The position numbers and the translations under genes were made by a program. The notes below the pieces were generated by a model. It was not told the origin of the DNA, did not search any database, and was given only the letters and a program-made list of their open reading frames with translations. DNA of 7,215 nucleotides from Xanthobacteraceae bacterium (GTDB lineage: Bacteria; Pseudomonadota; Alphaproteobacteria; Rhizobiales; Xanthobacteraceae): assembly GCA_030043175.1 (NCBI GenBank), contig JASHYD010000725.1, positions 1 through 7,215 on the forward strand, read 5' to 3'. Below are positions 5,523 to 7,215 of this stretch, in pieces. The first letter of the stretch is position 1. Every line of letters starts with the position of its first letter.

Positions 5523-7215
5523 CTAAACCCTGACCAGCGGGATCTTAGGGACCGACCCCCGGTTTGCCGGCCCGTCACCGCGCGGACCGGACGGCCGCAT
5601 GCGTTTCGGACCGCCCCCGCCACCGCCGCCGCGGCGCTTGCTCTTGGGTCTGACGGGCGGGATTTTTTCCGGCTTCGGGACCACCGGGCCGTCGACAAAC
5701 TCAAAGCTGAGCTTCTCTTGCGCAGTCGTGTCGCGCCCTTCGCCCTCTTCGCCCTCTTCCCTGGTGACCACCACTCGCACATGACCGCCGTTCTTGAGCT
5801 TGCCGAACAGGACCTCGTCGGCGAGGGGCTTCTTGATGTGCTCCTGGATCACGCGGGCCATCGGCCGCGCTCCCATCTGCTGGTCGTAGCCGCGCTCGAT
5901 CAGCCACTTGGTCGCCTCCTCGGACAGCTCGATCGTGACGTCGCGGTCGGCGAGCTGGGCTTCAAGCTGCAGCACGAACTTCTCGACCACCTTGGTGATG
6001 ACCTCGGTGGTGAGATGGTTGAACGTGATGATCGCATCGAGCCGGTTGCGGAATTCCGGCGCGAACAGGCGGTTGATCGCCTCGACGTCGTCTCCCTCGC
6101 GCTTGTGGCGGGTGAAGCCGTAGGCGGCCTTGGCCAGGTCGTGAGCGCCGGCATTGGTCGTCATGATCAGGATGACGTTGCGGAAATCGACCTGCTTGCC
6201 GTTATGATCCGTGAGCTTGCCGTGATCCATGATCTGCAGGAGCACGTTGAACAGGTCGGGGTGCGCCTTCTCGATTTCGTCGAGCAGAAGAACGCAGTGC
6301 GGATGCTGGTCCACGCCGTCGGTCAACAGGCCGCCCTGGTCGAACCCGACATAGCCGGGCGGCGCGCCGATGAGGCGCGAGACCGTGTGCCGCTCCATGT
6401 ATTCAGACATGTCGAAACGGATGAGATGCACCCCAAGCGACGCGGCGAGCTGCTTTGCCACCTCGGTCTTGCCGACGCCGGTCGGACCAGAGAACAGGTA
6501 GCAGCCGATCGGCTTTTCGGGTTCGCGCAGGCCGGCGCGGGCGAGCTTGATCGAGGCCGACAGCGCTTCGATCGGTTTGTCCTGGCCATAGACGACGCGC
6601 TGCAGCGTTTCCTTCAGATGCGCCAGCACCTCTGCGTCATCCTTCGACACCGTCTTGGGCGGAATTCGCGCCATGGTGGCGATGGTGGTCTCGATCTCCT
6701 TGAGACCGATCGTCTTCTTGCGTTTGCTTTCCGGCAGCAGCATCTGCGCGGCGCCGGACTCGTCGATCACGTCAATCGCCTTGTCGGGCAGCTTGCGATC
6801 ATGGATGTAGCGCGCCGACAGTTCCACCGCCGCCTTGATGGCCTCGTTGGTGTATTTGAGCTTGTGATAATCCTCGAAATACGGCTTGAGGCCCTTCATG
6901 ATCTCGATCGCGTCGGGCACGCTGGGCTCATTCACATCGATCTTCTGGAAGCGACGCACCAGGGCGCGGTCCTTCTCGAAATACTGCCGGTATTCCTTGT
7001 AGGTCGTGGAGCCGATGCAGCGCACGGTTCCGGCCGCGAGCGCAGGCTTTAGAAGATTGGAAGCGTCCATCGCGCCGCCGGACGTGGCACCGGCGCCGAT
7101 CACGGTGTGAATCTCGTCGATGAACATGATCGCGCCCGGATAGGCCTCGATCTCCTTGATGACCTGCTTGAGGCGCTCCTCGAAGTCGCCGCGGTAGCGG
7201 GTGCCGGCCAGCAGC
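5523..7215 (-). CDS. clpA: ATP-dependent Clp protease ATP-binding subunit ClpA, partial (N-terminus outside the window)
   Basis: ClpA is the hexameric AAA+ unfoldase that feeds substrates to ClpP, with ClpS as N-end-rule adaptor. The visible 563 residues start at LLAGTRYRGDFEER, the domain-1 pore loop (RYRG), then Walker B IMFIDE (29-34) and GSTTYKEY. Domain 2 is complete: Walker A GPTGVGKT (243-250), pore loop GYVG (287-290), Walker B VLLLDE (308-313), Arg-finger region FRNRLD, and sensor 2 GARPMAR (448-454). The N-domain and first Walker A, about 230-240 residues, lie beyond the right edge, so the start cannot be judged. The ClpP-docking loop reads YGF (365-367) instead of the usual IGL or IGF. 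After domain 2 comes a long tail absent from E. coli ClpA: acidic EEGEEGEGRD, then Pro/Lys/Arg-rich sequence with seven consecutive Gly (529-535). clpS is expected upstream, outside the window. Confidence 0.97.
   Translation of the reverse strand, partial: LLAGTRYRGDFEERLKQVIKEIEAYPGAIMFIDEIHTVIGAGATSGGAMDASNLLKPALAAGTVRCIGSTTYKEYRQYFEKDRALVRRFQKIDVNEPSVPDAIEIMKGLKPYFEDYHKLKYTNEAIKAAVELSARYIHDRKLPDKAIDVIDESGAAQMLLPESKRKKTIGLKEIETTIATMARIPPKTVSKDDAEVLAHLKETLQRVVYGQDKPIEALSASIKLARAGLREPEKPIGCYLFSGPTGVGKTEVAKQLAASLGVHLIRFDMSEYMERHTVSRLIGAPPGYVGFDQGGLLTDGVDQHPHCVLLLDEIEKAHPDLFNVLLQIMDHGKLTDHNGKQVDFRNVILIMTTNAGAHDLAKAAYGFTRHKREGDDVEAINRLFAPEFRNRLDAIITFNHLTTEVITKVVEKFVLQLEAQLADRDVTIELSEEATKWLIERGYDQQMGARPMARVIQEHIKKPLADEVLFGKLKNGGHVRVVVTREEGEEGEGRDTTAQEKLSFEFVDGPVVPKPEKIPPVRPKSKRRGGGGGGGPKRMRPSGPRGDGPANRGSVPKIPLVRV

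Noticed and set aside
5718..7052. 444-codon open frame on the plus strand opposite clpA
   Set aside because: It is antisense to a clear ClpA sequence. Long antisense frames arise from codon bias in GC-rich DNA, and the product resembles no protein family.

Overview
The window is high-GC alphaproteobacterial DNA. It most resembles the Bradyrhizobium/Rhodopseudomonas/Afipia group (Nitrobacteraceae). The reasons are family-level recognition, not a database search: a ClpA with a long charged C-terminal tail; a FemAB-like (DUF482) acyltransferase and a HIT protein close to clpA; and a short unannotated protein beginning MCDYS that I associate with this group. No tRNA, rRNA, CRISPR array or intact mobile element was seen.

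Left part (1-1400, minus strand). A Tat-exported SMP-30/gluconolactonase (LRE) family gene runs off the left edge. It carries an in-frame amber codon at codon 40 and seems to lack a conserved internal block, so it is probably a pseudogene. A 400-base non-coding stretch with a composite direct repeat follows. Next comes a 70-residue secreted protein with two CxxxC pairs and a clear rho-independent terminator. A perfect palindrome lies 75 bases upstream of its start.

Middle (1400-2418). About one kilobase has no convincing intact gene. It contains a densely self-complementary segment (1628-1842) that could be an undescribed structured RNA on the plus strand, and next to it a small frameshifted coding remnant on the minus strand. 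A 7+7 inverted repeat ends three bases before the start of the next gene.

Right part (2419-7215). The FemAB-like acyltransferase gene and the HIT-family gene are on the plus strand. They converge on the MCDYS gene, which lies downstream of clpA on the minus strand. The clpA gene is cut by the right edge, so its N-domain and first Walker A motif are missing. The visible part holds the end of AAA+ domain 1, all of domain 2, an unusual Tyr-Gly-Phe ClpP-docking tripeptide and a Gly-rich tail. The 402-base gap between clpA and the MCDYS gene holds two perfect palindromes, one of the CCGGATCAAGTCCGG kind that recurs in alphaproteobacterial genomes.

These genes do not form one pathway. The right part looks like conserved chromosomal housekeeping: protein quality control, nucleotide hydrolysis and a cell-envelope-type acyltransferase. 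The left 2.4 kb looks like a decaying, accessory-like segment.
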